Source: Haemaphysalis longicornis | Lineage: Eukaryota; Arthropoda; Arachnida; Ixodida; Ixodidae | Length of the DNA: 64,000 nt | Direction of reading: 5' to 3' | NCBI GenBank assembly: GCA_013339765.2 | Contig: CM023454.1 | Coordinates: 142,850,593 to 142,914,592 of the forward strand | Shown here: positions 53,421 through 63,619 of the stretch, piece after piece | How positions within the stretch are numbered: position 1 is the first letter of the stretch | Layout of the letters: the number at the start of each line of letters is the position of its first letter | Notes under the pieces: generated by a model | Seen by the model: the letters and a program-made list of their open reading frames with translations, nothing else | Databases searched by the model: none | What the model was told of the DNA's origin: nothing | Position numbers and translations under genes: made by a program

Positions 53421-55277
53421 GCCGGCCTAATAATAAGGGATAACCAAACTAAACTGGACGTTTTTTAGCGATCTCAAATGACTTTGTTGTACAGCCTACA
53501 TGACCACCCTGCACTGGTGAGTGGATTCGAGGGCCATGGGTAAAAAACATTCTCTTACAGAACTCGATTGTTACGGCCTTCTCAATCCTTCATTCCCCTA
53601 ACGATACCACTTAAATTTTTTGATGTCATTTCTAACCACACCCTTTAAAAGTGAGTATTTTGGTAATTAAGGCAAACGTTTGTTACCCCAAAAACAATCT
53701 CTTAGGAAAATATTTGTACTCTTGAGAGTTACGTTGTATTTTGTTCTGCATAAAATGGCGGAAAGATAAATGGCAATTTTCTTGTTAGCAGCCTGGATTT
53801 TCATATTTACAAAAAAATGATTTACAACAACTGTGTTCTTTTGCTATGTAACATATCACCGAGCAAATGAAACCACTGCCGAATGGATCCCTATGTCAAA
53901 AATACATAATCTATCATGACTAGATCTGTGTTTGAATTTCAGGTCATGGCGGTAAGTATTATGCTAAATTTGAAAGTGCGAAGTTTGCAGATGTAAGTCA
54001 TCTGAAATAAATGTTTTCTGCCTACAAAAAAGTTGCAGCACTTTTCAATGTGCGCGCCACAACAAGCTCAGCGTGCAATGTTTTCTGGTCGAATATTCAC
54101 GCCCTATGTAGTTTAACTATCAACATTTTGTTGAAACTTTTCTTACAATTATTTGTAGAAACAGTTACCGGCCACTATCTACCCTTCCTCCGCTCCCCCA
54201 ACAATCAGTTTTTTCTTCTTTTGTCTGTTCCGGTAACAATTTGTGCATGCACACTTCCAAGCAAGAAGAGCTTATGTTTTAAGTAACAAACGTTCACTCC
54301 AGAGAACCCAACTGAGTAAGACGACACGAAATAAAGCAACGCTCCGGGTAACACAAGTATTCAACATGACTTTGAGTTGCAGCACCACAGTCCGTAATAC
54401 ACCACACCCACGCTGGAACAAACTGCGGCAAGTAGTGGAAGCGTGAAGAAAAAGCCGTCTGAAGAGTTACTGTTAGAGCCACCGTCAAGGTATTGCTGTT
54501 GGCCTCTGTCTGTCTACCACCCAGGAAGCTTCGCGGTACTTAATAGCCACCAACGTAAAGTGTGTCCACCCAGTACGCACTTCACCTACTTTAAATTAAT
54601 GTTTCATGGTAAATGATACACCCTACCAGAAAAATTAGTGCTTCTTAAGATGCGGAAGAAGAACGTTTTGTTCACCTTTTCCAAAAACCAATTTTTGAAA
54701 GCTATACAATTGTGCGCGTTTTATGATCCGAATGTGTAGGAAAGTCACTGCGCTTCCCTGTCTGGAATTCGTATTTTAAAGAAATTTCGCGATCTCACAC
54801 GTGCCGGTGGTGAAAGCAATACGCACTGCAGGAAAGCGAACATTACACAAAGTAGGGCAAACTAACACTTTCTGTGGTCCGACTAGAACCTGGGCGCCTC
54901 ACTTTGTGAACCCGATGTTTTCCCAATGGCGCCATGACCGAATTACAGTCTCTCATTGTATCCTTTGGATATTAGACTTTGGCTCAATAAAGTATTCGAA
55001 GTAAAAACAAAGACGCTGCTTCTTGAATATATGCCGGTTGATCAGTTACACGATATCACAATTTTAGAACATCCTCCCTCTAGGCAAAGTGAAAAAAATC
55101 TTCTAACAATGTTCTAACTACGATGTTCTTCTAACAATCTTGTTCTAATCTCAGTATTCTAAAAATCGTTTTTAAGACGATGTTCTAACAATGACTAAGG
55201 GGTAGGGTGCTCACCTATCTTGTGGGAGATTTGTTTGCTCGAGTTTAAGTTAGGACTTCAAACAGGGAGGCAGTTGG
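53421..55277. other. No gene recognised
   Basis: AT-rich. Near 55085-55190 the word GTTCTAACAAT and variants recur four or five times in a loose tandem. An AATAAAG at about 54986 follows a GC-richer patch, but no reading frame supports a gene. Confidence 0.5.
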
Positions 55278-55281
55278 CACT

Positions 55282-55330
55282 TGTCGCGACCGGCGCAGTG
55301 ACAACCAGCCACGACAGCGTTTGGGCTCGT
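55282..55330 (-). repeat. Left (3') LTR remnant
   Basis: TGTCGCGACC to GGGCTCG is identical to the first 48 bases of the right LTR. The rest of the LTR and the polypurine tract are gone. Both the LTR and the retained pol end hold CACGTG close to CGAGCCC, so short shared words may have guided the deletion. Confidence 0.85.
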
Positions 55331-55433
55331 ACCCACGTGACAGCTTTCGACGGTTGATGGTGCAAAGTTCTGGGCATGGTTGTTGAGACGGGGAAGGTCT
55401 GGCTGGGTCGGAGAGAGGCGAGGTGTGCAGGCT

Positions 55434-56581
55434 TTACCCGGTCAGCGGCGACGACGTCTTGGCGGCCATTGATGTCGTGGGTAACCAGATTGTCTTCGGG
55501 TGCCGATCGATGACGCGGTATAGGCCACCGAAAGCGGAAGTCAGGGGTCCACGGGCAGCGTCGCGGCGCACGAACACGTGAGTGCAGGATGACAGGTCCT
55601 GACTCACGAAGACGGAGTGGTCGCTGCGCTGTCGAGGAAGCATGGGCCGGATTTGCTCGAAAAGGCGACGAAGGTCAGCCACGTAACCGGCGGGGTCCGC
55701 AGGACCATTGACAGGCGGAGGTGTGAGGAGGTCACCCGGGAGACGAAGAGGGCCGCCATACACCAGTTCGGCAGATGTGCAACGCAGGTTTGCCCTAAAA
55801 GCCGAGCGTAGTCCGAGCAAGACGTTGAGGAAGGTGGTCTGCCCAGTGTTCTCTTGGCTCGTGGGTGGTGCGAGCTGCCTTGAGTTGGCGGTGTAAACGT
55901 TCCACCATCCCATTGGCGGACGGATGGTAGGAGGTGGTGTGTATGTGGCGTACTCCCAAGATGGCAGCGAGAGCGTTGAAGAGGGTGGATTGGAATTGAC
56001 GCCCGCGATCAGTCGTCACCACAGCAGGGCAGCCGAAACGGGACACCCAACCACCAACGAATGCTTTGGCGACTGTTTCTGCCGTGATATCAGGGATCGG
56101 GATTGCCTCTGGCCAGCGCGTGAAGCGGTCCACGCACTTCAACAAGTAGGTGACGCATCGCGACGGCGGCAGGGGGCCGACCAGGTCAATCTGTACGTGC
56201 GGAAAATTTGTGCGTGCGTGGATGGAATGGCGAGGCCGGAGTGACTGTGTGCCTGGTTACCTTGACACGTTGGCATTGGAGGCAGGTGCGTGCCCAACGG
56301 CGGACATCTGCATTCATGGAGGGCCCGAACCACCTAGCGGTGACGAGGTGTTGAGTTGCTCGGATGTCGGGATGACTCTTGCCGTGCAGGGCGTCGAAAA
56401 CGGCTCGACGAAATGCCGGTGGAATGTAAGGTCGGGAGACGCCGGTTGATGTCTCGCATGTGATTGTGCCTTCGGTAAACGGCAAGGGCACATCTGTGAA
56501 AGTCAGCGTGGAGGTGTCAGAGCGGCGTTGCTGGAGCTCAGGGTCTTGTTGCTTTGCAGAGAAGCAACCTGTTCCTTGCAA
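55434..56581 (-). pseudogene. Gypsy integrase
   Basis: From the right: zinc end with CLQCQRVKVTRH (56186-56581). The core follows in another frame with CVDRFTRWPEAIP (first Asp), VVTTDRGRQF (second Asp) and SYHPSANGMVERLHRQLK (Glu) at 55795-56145. The C-terminal part runs to about 55434 with LVYGGPLRLPGDLL, THVFVRRDAARGPL and YRVIDR. All three core residues are kept. Frames change near 56145 and 55900. The integrase would insert the cDNA. Confidence 0.85.
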
Positions 56582-57394
56582 ATCGTTTGGGGTGAAGTCG
56601 AAAGGGCTTAGACGCGAGACAGCGCGTCAGCAGCAGTGTTGGTGTTGCCGCTGACATGGCGTAGATCGACAGTAAACTCTGAGACGAAGGAGAGGTGTCA
56701 GATCTCACGCGACGCGTACGAGCTGTGGTTACGCTGGAAGGCGAACGTCAGGGGCTTGTGATCCGTAAGGACGTAGGAGTCCCTGGCTTCCAGGAAATGC
56801 AGGAAATGTTTTGTGGCAAGGTAGAGTGGCAGTAGCTCGCGCCCGAAGGTGCTGTACCTAATCTCAGAAGATTTCAGCTTCTGGGAGTAGAAACCAAGAA
56901 ACCGGAGACGAACTGCTCAACCACAGCACCGACAGCCATGCTGGAGGCGTCCGTGATAAGGCGAAGTAGAGCATCAGCAACGGGGTGTATAAGCATGGCA
57001 GCGTCGGAGGGGGCCTTCTTCGCAGCAGAAAAGGCGGACGCTGCTTGCTCGCTCCACCCGAAGGGCTCTGCAGGTCCTGTCTTGGTGGCCAGCAGATCAG
57101 TGAGGGGCTGGACTATTTCGGCACAGTTCGGAATGAACCGCCGCTAGAAGATCAGCAGGCCAAAGAATTCTCTCAGCTTCCTAATTGAGGTGGGCTGTGG
57201 AAAGTCCTGGATGGCCTTCACCTTGGTGTCGAGTGGTCTGATGCCCTGTGGAGTGACCAAGTGGCGCAGGAACTCGATGGTCTGCACGCCGAAGACACAT
57301 TTTTTGGGGTTGATGATGAAACCACATTCATCAAGCCGAGAGAAAAGGGCTCGCAAGTGCACTTCTTGCTCGGATGATGATGAGCTTGCGATCA
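56582..57394 (-). pseudogene. Gypsy RNase H and RT connection
   Basis: Pieces in several frames give FGWSEQAASAFSAAKKA, LITDASSMAVGAVVEQ (first RNase H Asp), LPLYLATKHFLHFLEA-like sequence with the Glu region changed, and DSYVLTDHKPLTFAF (Asp). A VSGNTNTAADALSR end follows. This is the standard Ty3/Gypsy order. The frame 57144-57395 carries ECGFIINPKKCVFGV, the RT thumb. Stops are present in at least three places. Confidence 0.78.
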
Positions 57395-57794
57395 AGAGGT
57401 CGTGGAGGTAGGCAAAGACAAAGTCTCAACCGCGGGTAACCTCGTCGATGGCACGTTGGAAGGTCTGGGCGGCGTTACGCAGGCCGGAGGGCATGCGGAC
57501 ATATTCGAAGACACCAAATGGTGTAATGATGGCAGTCTTCGGTATGTCTGCTGGCTCCACGGGTATCTGGTGATAAGCTTTCACCAAGTCCACCTTGCTG
57601 AATATCTTGCAGTCTGCCAGATTCGCGGTGAAGTCCTGCAAGTTAGGGAGCAGGTACCGGTCCGGCACGGTGATCGCATTGAGGGCACGGTAGTCACCGC
57701 ATGGCCTCCAGTCACCGGGGTCCTTTTGGGGTAACATATGCAGGGCTGACGCGTAGTTGCTCGAGGATGGACGGACAATTTCCAGTTTCAGCAT
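57395..57794 (-). pseudogene. Gypsy reverse transcriptase with YLHD box
   Basis: The frame 57426-57794 has MLKLEIVRPSSSNYASALHM, RPCGDYRALN, KIFSKVDLVKAYHQIPV (first Asp) and FEYVRMPSGLRNAAQTFQR. A TGA stops it. Just beyond, the box reads YLHD at 57399-57410 where YLDD is needed. The change is GAC to CAC, and it removes one metal-binding Asp. So the RT was lost both by a stop and by an active-site change. Confidence 0.87.
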
Positions 57795-58254
57795 GTGCTC
57801 GAACTCCCGACGAGCAATGGCACAACGCGATCAGGTGAGACGACGCGCTCGAGCGAAGACAGGGGGTCCCTTCGTGACGATGTGGTGGGTGATGGTGTGC
57901 TTCACCGGAGGACTCTCCCGTGTGGGGTCTTGTGATTGTGGAAAAATGTGCAAGTATCTTATCGTACACGGAAGATGGCACAAAGCCTCGAAGTCCGGTC
58001 GCCGTGGCAGAGGAGAGAACGCCATGAACCGAAATAGTCGTCGTCATGTCCACGAGGTGTCGAGAGTGCACGTCCACGCCCAGATTGTAGAAAGCCAGGC
58101 AATAAGTACAGAGAATGGGCTGCTTAAAGTCGGCTATTGTGAAAAGCCACCGGAAGGTGCGACGTAGGCCAAAATTGACATTGAGCGACCGCTGGCCGTA
58201 CGTGTTGATCGGCGAGTTATTGACGGCGATTAACGGGGAGGTCATTTCTCGGCG

Positions 58255-58470
58255 TCATCGGTCAAGCGAAAACGCCGGTATGACGCTGATCTCTGCTCCC
58301 GTATCGACCAAGAAGCGGTGGCCGGCAACCTTGTCGGTGACGTAGAAGAGGCGGCGGACTGCGTGACCGGGTTCACTTGCCGCCGCTAGTGTCCGGTCTC
58401 CTAGTTTCCGGTTTGTGAGCAAGGCTGCCTGCACTTGCGGGTGGCAGTGCCGGAGGTACGATGATACCAA
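58255..58470 (-). pseudogene. Gypsy protease
   Basis: The minus-strand frame reads RLFYVTDKVAGHRFLVDTGA then EISVIPAF. VDTGAE is the aspartic protease signature. It continues in other frames to the left (ITVHGV..-like and LGVDVHSRHLVD). It follows gag with CxxH-type residues (YLRHCHPQVQAAL) just upstream. The protease cuts the polyprotein. Confidence 0.78.
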
Positions 58471-59281
58471 CAGACGCCCGAAGGGCCAGGCTCACCGCGT
58501 GTTGCGGAGGAGCGATATTGAGAACGGGACGGGGATCGGGAGTGCCGTCGGTCGCGGGATGCACGTCGGCGTCGGTGCAAGAGGGGTGCGTGGGATGACA
58601 GCTGATGGCTGAGTTCGTCAATACGGCTCTCAAGTCGACCAAGCCTGGAGTCGTCCCTTGAGGTGGTGGGCGTATCGGCGACTGCGGCGATGCCTGGGGA
58701 CCGGGAATAGTCCGCGATGCGGTCAACAAGTTCCGCGAGTTGGTCGAGTGGCATGTCAGTGCCTCCCGCAAGTACCAATACCATGTTCTGGGGCAGGCGT
58801 GGAAGGAAGACCCCCGAAGAAGTGGATTGTTGAGGTCCTGGCCATGATCGCCCAATAGCTGCCGCATGCGATGAAGCAACTGCGAGGGTCGCTGTCACCG
58901 AGTTCCTCGGTGTTCAGAAGCTGCTGCAGCCTGCTGCGCTACGACTCCGACTTGCTTTGGACGATCGCTGCCTTTAGGTGGTCGTGCGGCGCTTCAGGAT
59001 GTGGGGCGTCGAGGATGTCGGCTAGCTCGTCCGCGATGCCGCCTGGAAAGGAGGTCACGACGCTGTTATATTTCGTCTCCTGACTGGTGATGCGATGCAG
59101 ACGGAAGCGCGCTTCGACTTGCGTGAACCATGTCCGCGGTTTCCGAGTCCAAAACGTGGGTAGAGTAGCGCTGTGCACAGCCGCGGTTGTTGCGTGAGCA
59201 GGCGGAGCCGCTTCGTGGGCGGGCGTAGCTGCGCCGGGCTGTAGTTGACCCGGAGAATCGGGCGAAGCCGAAGGGTCCGAC
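58373..59281 (-). pseudogene. Gypsy gag, frameshifted
   Basis: The likely start is the Met at about 59283 (MSDPSASPDSPGQ), not the upstream in-frame one. It reads LPTFWTRKPRTWFTQVEARF, RITSQETKYNSVVTSFPGGI and DELADILDAPH, the capsid N-terminal blocks seen in many tick Gypsy gags. After a frame change near 58935 it continues with MRQLLGDHGQDLNNPLLR, LPQNMVLVLAGG, MPLDQLAELVDRIADY in mixed frames. A Pro/Arg-rich tail with W..CWYHR..CxxPC ends it. At least two frameshifts. Confidence 0.8.
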
Positions 59282-59326
59282 ATGGCGCGGTCAGAAGCGG
59301 TGAGTTCGGTCCACGTCACCAAATCA

Positions 59327-59479
59327 TGTCGCGACCGGCGCAGTGACAACCAGCCACGACAGCGTTTGGGCTCGAACTGATTTTTTTATTCCTCCAGCAC
59401 GAGCACACGTGAGCGTGCGCCTCGTGGTTCCGCCTTCGTCGTCGTCGTCGTCTCGGCGCGGCGGACACGCGCTGCTACA
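59327..59479 (-). repeat. Right (5') LTR
   Basis: It runs TGTCGCGACC to GCTGCTACA on the plus strand. On the minus strand AATAAA sits near 59380-59390 and a GAC/GAA-rich stretch lies in U3. The primer site TGGTGACGTGG is just inside, at about 59310-59321. Confidence 0.88.
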
Positions 59480-59617
59480 CACTCTAGGACTGTGATTCTA
59501 AGCTGGCTTGCACTTTGATGATTGATGCAAGAAATCTTCGCGTACCACGCTTCGTCGTAGTTAGATGGACGGGAATTAAACTTTTCCTATTTTCTCGACG
59601 ACAGCATTGGCAAGAGC

Positions 59618-59887
59618 TACTATACCAAAATTGATTGATTGATTGAGGGGTTTAACACGCCGACACAACGCAGGCGATGAGGCGCGCCGTAGTGGAGGGC
59701 TCCGCATTAATTTTGACCACCTGGGGTTCTTTATCGTGCGCCGAAATCTCGTACACACGGGCGCTTTTGCTTTTCGCCTCCATCAGAAAAGCGGCCGCCG
59801 CGGCCGGGAATCGAACCCGCGACCTCGTGCTCAGCAGCGCAACGCCTTAGCCACTGAGCCACCGCGGCGGGTTACTATACCAAAATT
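59618..59887 (-). mobile_element. tRNA-derived SINE with 15-bp target duplication (Ruka-like)
   Basis: TACTATACCAAAATT flanks the element at 59618-59632 and 59873-59887. The minus strand starts CCGCCGCGGTGGCTCAGTGG with a perfect-looking A box. It has GGTTCGATTCC as B box near 59803-59813. A body follows with CCCCAGGTGGTCAAAATT and TGTTAAACCCC, and the tail is CAATCAATCAATCAA. A pol III start and LINE-driven copying are implied. It is little decayed. Confidence 0.93.
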
Positions 59888-60549
59888 AAGAACCATAAAC
59901 TAAGACAAAATAAACATTCAGCAGAAAGACAAAACATTTCTGAAACGAAACTATAGGGAACATCTTGACGCCAGTGCCGCCCCCAATCGTAACCTGAATT
60001 AATCTCAGGCTTTAATGACCGAGCCAGTGGTGAATATGAAGAAATGAGGGTGATGACATCAGAAAGTTTCTGGTTATGCTTCTGGCGTTAAGATTCTTTA
60101 TGACTAAGTTGGAGGTCCTATGTCCGGTGAGTCAGAGAAAAGTTGTAGCAGGGGTTCCTAAATAGGGAGTTAGGGATGATGCGCGCTGCGCTGATGGCGA
60201 CGGAATAATCGCAGTACATTTTTCTGTGTCGGTTGCTGGGTGAACGGGGACCATAACTAGCCCATTCAGGGACTTCGTCCCAGTTGTAGCAGACGTCATC
60301 AATGAATAAGTGACGAAAACGCATCCTTGCAGAACATACACTGCCTCGAAAGCTTGCGGAAGCATCCCACAACGTATTTCGGATAACGCGCACTCTAAAC
60401 AAGTAGTCCTGGGTAATTAGAAAAGTCGAGTCATTATTCTTCGGAATATTTTTCAGTACCGTTACTTTATCAGAAAATCCAGGGAACCTATAATCACCGG
60501 GCATGGGCGCCCTGCGCATGTTTTTTGCGTGTTCCTGTATCAAAGCTAG
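59888..60549 (-). other. Unassigned; 141-residue minus-strand frame
   Basis: The frame 60118-60543 reads HAKNMRRAPMPGDYRFPGFS and later MRFRHLFIDDVCYNWDEVPE and RIIPNSLFRNPCYNFS. I know no family with these words. It directly continues the LINE endonuclease fragment to its right, so it may be LINE-derived linker that shifted frame, or unrelated DNA. No start signal is evident. Confidence 0.35.
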
Positions 60550-60869
60550 CCTTGAGAGCGTTGCCTACGGATTTTTATTTTTTTCGACTGCTTTATCTTA
60601 AAGGAAAATTTGCGTGTATATTTCCACAAACGCAGCGATAAATTTCGAATAGGCAGTAGTTGCATCTCTTACTTATGTCTTGATTGAACGAGACAAATGA
60701 ACAGTCAGTTATGTATTGTATGGTCAGCGGCTCTTCTCGATAATGCCCCATTTTGCTTTCAGTGTATGACGTAAAAATAGGACAGTCATCAGTGATGCCT
60801 GATGAAATTGTGCCGGCATCAAGTACAAGAATATCAATATTTGAGATTATAAAAAAATCAAGGTAAATG

Positions 60870-61480
60870 CAGGTGGTTTATGTTACGCGGCTGGGCATAT
60901 TGTTTAGGGGAAGAAAACCGGCAGGGCATAACCGGTTTGTGAGTTTATGTACATTAGGATTACTGTCACGAATATTTATATTAAAATAACCTCCACAAAC
61001 TAACCGATATTTGTTGGCGGAATCATGTTCCAGAAAGCATTCAAAGATATCGAGAAACCTAAAAAGTTTCCATTTCAAGGCCGGCATACGACCGAAATAA
61101 CGTCTACATTGTCCCGTACTGTTAAGATTCCATATTCATCTTCGATTGTGCAAATTTCTGATACTTAGTCGTAACAAAATTTTGATACAATGTCATAACC
61201 ACTACCACTTTCTACAAGCACAGTCACACCACCATCACGCCGATACGGACTATAAAATAAAAGCCTCTAGCCATCAAGGTGCATAACATTACAGTCGTTA
61301 CTATACCAAGTTTGAGAATCAATATTACAATAAATAAAATACGGAAAATACCTGATGTCGTATTTACGTTTTGAAGAACGTGCGTTATAGTGTAAAACTT
61401 TGCTTTGCGATTTCTTAGGAAATTCAATAGTATGGGGTGAGAATAAATTGTGGTATTTCGTTTAAAGCGGGCAGCTGTAA
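60870..61480 (-). pseudogene. LINE APE endonuclease, broken
   Basis: In changing frames: a THVLQNVNTTSG or YNARSSKRKYD start (N-terminal Asn region), then WYSNDCNVMHLDG (in place of SETWY), YRRDGGVTVLV, VVCRP, and in 60878-61087 YRLVCGGYFNINI, where GGDFN has become GGYFN. The catalytic Asp is lost. Stops occur throughout. It is the 5' part of ORF2. Confidence 0.72.
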
Positions 61481-61565
61481 ACGGGATGCGCCCCCGATTG
61501 CAGGTGTTAAGGCGCGTATCATTCCCTGTTCCGCTGCAAAAGTACTGGGCGGAGCAGCCTAGGTG

Positions 61566-62352
61566 TCACATTGGGTTCTGAAATTTTTTCCGAGGTACCT
61601 TTTCAAGTATTGTGCACGGCACCAGAACTCTTGTTTTTCCTTGCAAAAATTTTACCGTGGTAAGTCCAGTCGACTTCCACTTACACTCGTACTTCTGCTT
61701 CACCATCATTTTTAGAAGTTTTTTTTCCGCAGGGCAACGACGCTCATTCACGTACACTCTGCTGGTGTTGTCTATTCATATGTGCTTGTTACTAAGCATC
61801 AACTTCATTGCCTTCTACAAAGCTCTGTCGCGCTTAGTTCGGGACTTAAACTGAACAACTACACTAGATTTATTAAAGTTGCGGGTAGGAACACGGTGGC
61901 AGGTAATGATGTCAGGTTCTGTGATAATTTTATAGATGGCCGTTACTTCGGTTGACACAATTTCAGTAACATTTTTGTTCTCTGCGTTAAAGACACCGTG
62001 AATTTCCAGAGTTGCATTGCGCGAGTACTATTTCATTTGGCTAAGCCGTTGTTCGAGGTCAATGGTTCTCTCTACGGTATGTTCCTTACCTGAAGGTTTC
62101 GCTGTTGACTTTCGAGTTTTCTATTCTTCCCTTCTCTGCACTCGATTTCGCTATTAAATCTTCAATTTTCTTGCGAGCATAATCTAGATTTTGAGTTTGA
62201 GTTCGCTCCTCAATGCGAAGTTCTCGAATTTCCACGCACAGTTCACGTTCTTGTGTCTCTTTGAATGTCTTAAGTTTCTTCTTCGTGTCTTCCTTCAATT
62301 TCGAACACACAGCTTGAATATGATCTCGTAATTCAGCATGATCCTTCGCCAT
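61566..62352 (-). pseudogene. LINE ORF1 (coiled coil and C-terminal domain)
   Basis: The first frame (62352-62086) has MAKDHAELRDHIQAVCSKLK and EDTKKKLKTFKETQERELCV, then RTQTQNLDYARKKIEDLI, a strong coiled coil. After a broken middle, 61757-61566 reads MYVNERRCPAEKKLLKMMVK and YECKWKSTGL, the VNExLxxxxxxLL and KYKxxW blocks of the L1-type ORF1 C-terminal domain. The RRM core between them is mostly unreadable. It bound LINE RNA in life. Confidence 0.72.
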
Positions 62353-63610
62353 GCTTTTTCATGGAAAACCAACTCGCAGCCGTGAGCAATACAACAGGGC
62401 AAACAAAAAGCGTGGAAGCACATTTAACAAATTGGAAGTAGCGACAAGCTGCACGTAGTAATTAGGACCCATAGTTACGCAGACGGAGAACTAACGTGCT
62501 GAAAAAACACCAGTGGTTACTCCTTCTTCCAAGCTTCGTCGCACTGCCAAGTGAGTCGCGGCGGCGAGGCAGGCTTGCTTGTGTAGGTTCGCCGGGGCCA
62601 CGATGCTGAAGATAGCCCCACGAAAGACGAAAGCGGCAAGAAAAAGATGTGATTTCTGGCTGTCTTCTTTGACAAGCGAGTGCACGGGCTCCAGAGATGT
62701 CGGGCCCTCAGTACAGTGCGGTGGAGCAGAAATCTGCCCAAAACCAGCTGTTGTTATGCCTTCTTGTATGCGTCGTTGGCACTTTCCTTTTTGTATCCTT
62801 TCCCTCTCAAGAAAGGGTAGAACCAGCAAAACTCTCTCGGGGAGGCAAGTATAACCACAAATGAGCCCCGCAATTTCTGCGTTTCCGTTCTTCCGAACTC
62901 TCTCTACCCTAAGTTACAATACACAAGCTATTCCCAGCCCTTCAAAAAGGCGGAATACGTTAGCAACCCAAAAGCACTAAGATTCCAAAAACACTAAAGG
63001 CCAGTGATTTGAAAGTGCAGTCTGGTTCGCTGTGACGTATAAATGTAACAAACAAGGGGAACACAACTAAACCCATTACACTGTCATTCGCTGTAACTGT
63101 AAAAACACACATAATCACTCGGGAACTCTAAATAAAATGAAGGGCAGTCAAGCTTACAACACAGCTAGCTTTGTAACAACAAATATCCTTGAGAAAGTTT
63201 GCAGTATATCTATGCACATGCGCGCACATGTTCTCCCTGTTGGCGTAGCATGATAACCAGTGTTACAGAAAGTTCTGGTTTTCTTCGGCTCGCTTTCTGA
63301 GGGATGAGCACTCAATTTGGTGGGCCCATCGCCTCGTGCAAACACCCCCCCCCCTCCCGCCTTAGCAGACACCTACGGGCGCTACCATCAAAACAGGAGG
63401 AGATAACGGGAACAGTCACATCTCCCGTGGCGGTGTTAAGGCTCGGAGGCGATTTATTGCTTGTCTCTCCAACCATCATTGTGAAGGTGCCACAGTGCGC
63501 CTGTCTTTGCGTTGTATGATACCTTTCTATGGGTGACAACGTTGTAGCATTGCATGACCGATGCCTACCTTGAGAATTCATCCCCACGAGATGTAAAGTC
63601 GTCAGGTAGG
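62353..63610 (-). other. Gypsy 3' noncoding segment, second copy of the family at 21825-22860
   Basis: 62840-63500 has the same words in the same order as 21935-22450 and 22790-22860. It lacks the CACT microsatellite. 62460-62830 holds open frames on both strands that I do not recognise. AATAAA on the minus strand lies near 63455. Confidence 0.6.
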
Positions 63611-63619
63611 ACACAGGGT

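Larger units (their letters stand above)
55282..59479 (-). mobile_element. Ty3/Gypsy element, left LTR mostly deleted
   Basis: CACT lies at both outer edges (55278-55281 and 59480-59483). The right LTR (59327-59479, 153 bp) is whole; the left keeps only about 48 bp of it. In between, on the minus strand, are gag, protease (VDTGAEIS), RT, RNase H and integrase, in Ty3/Gypsy order. Frames are broken in gag, RT and RNase H. The RT active box reads YLHD. It cannot move on its own. Confidence 0.9.
60550..62352 (-). mobile_element. CR1/L2-like LINE, 5' half (ORF1 and endonuclease)
   Basis: On the minus strand, ORF1 pieces come first (62352-61566), then endonuclease pieces (61480-60870) and linker (to about 60550). 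The RT is missing. 5' halves without 3' ends are not expected from target-primed copying, so the rest was lost by deletion or replaced. Wording of the endonuclease and of the linker resembles the family at 12218-15065. Confidence 0.7.

Noticed and set aside
59795..59872. tRNA gene
   Set aside because: A and B boxes are present but belong to the SINE head. The body and the 15-bp duplication show a retroposed copy, and I could not form a full cloverleaf with confidence.
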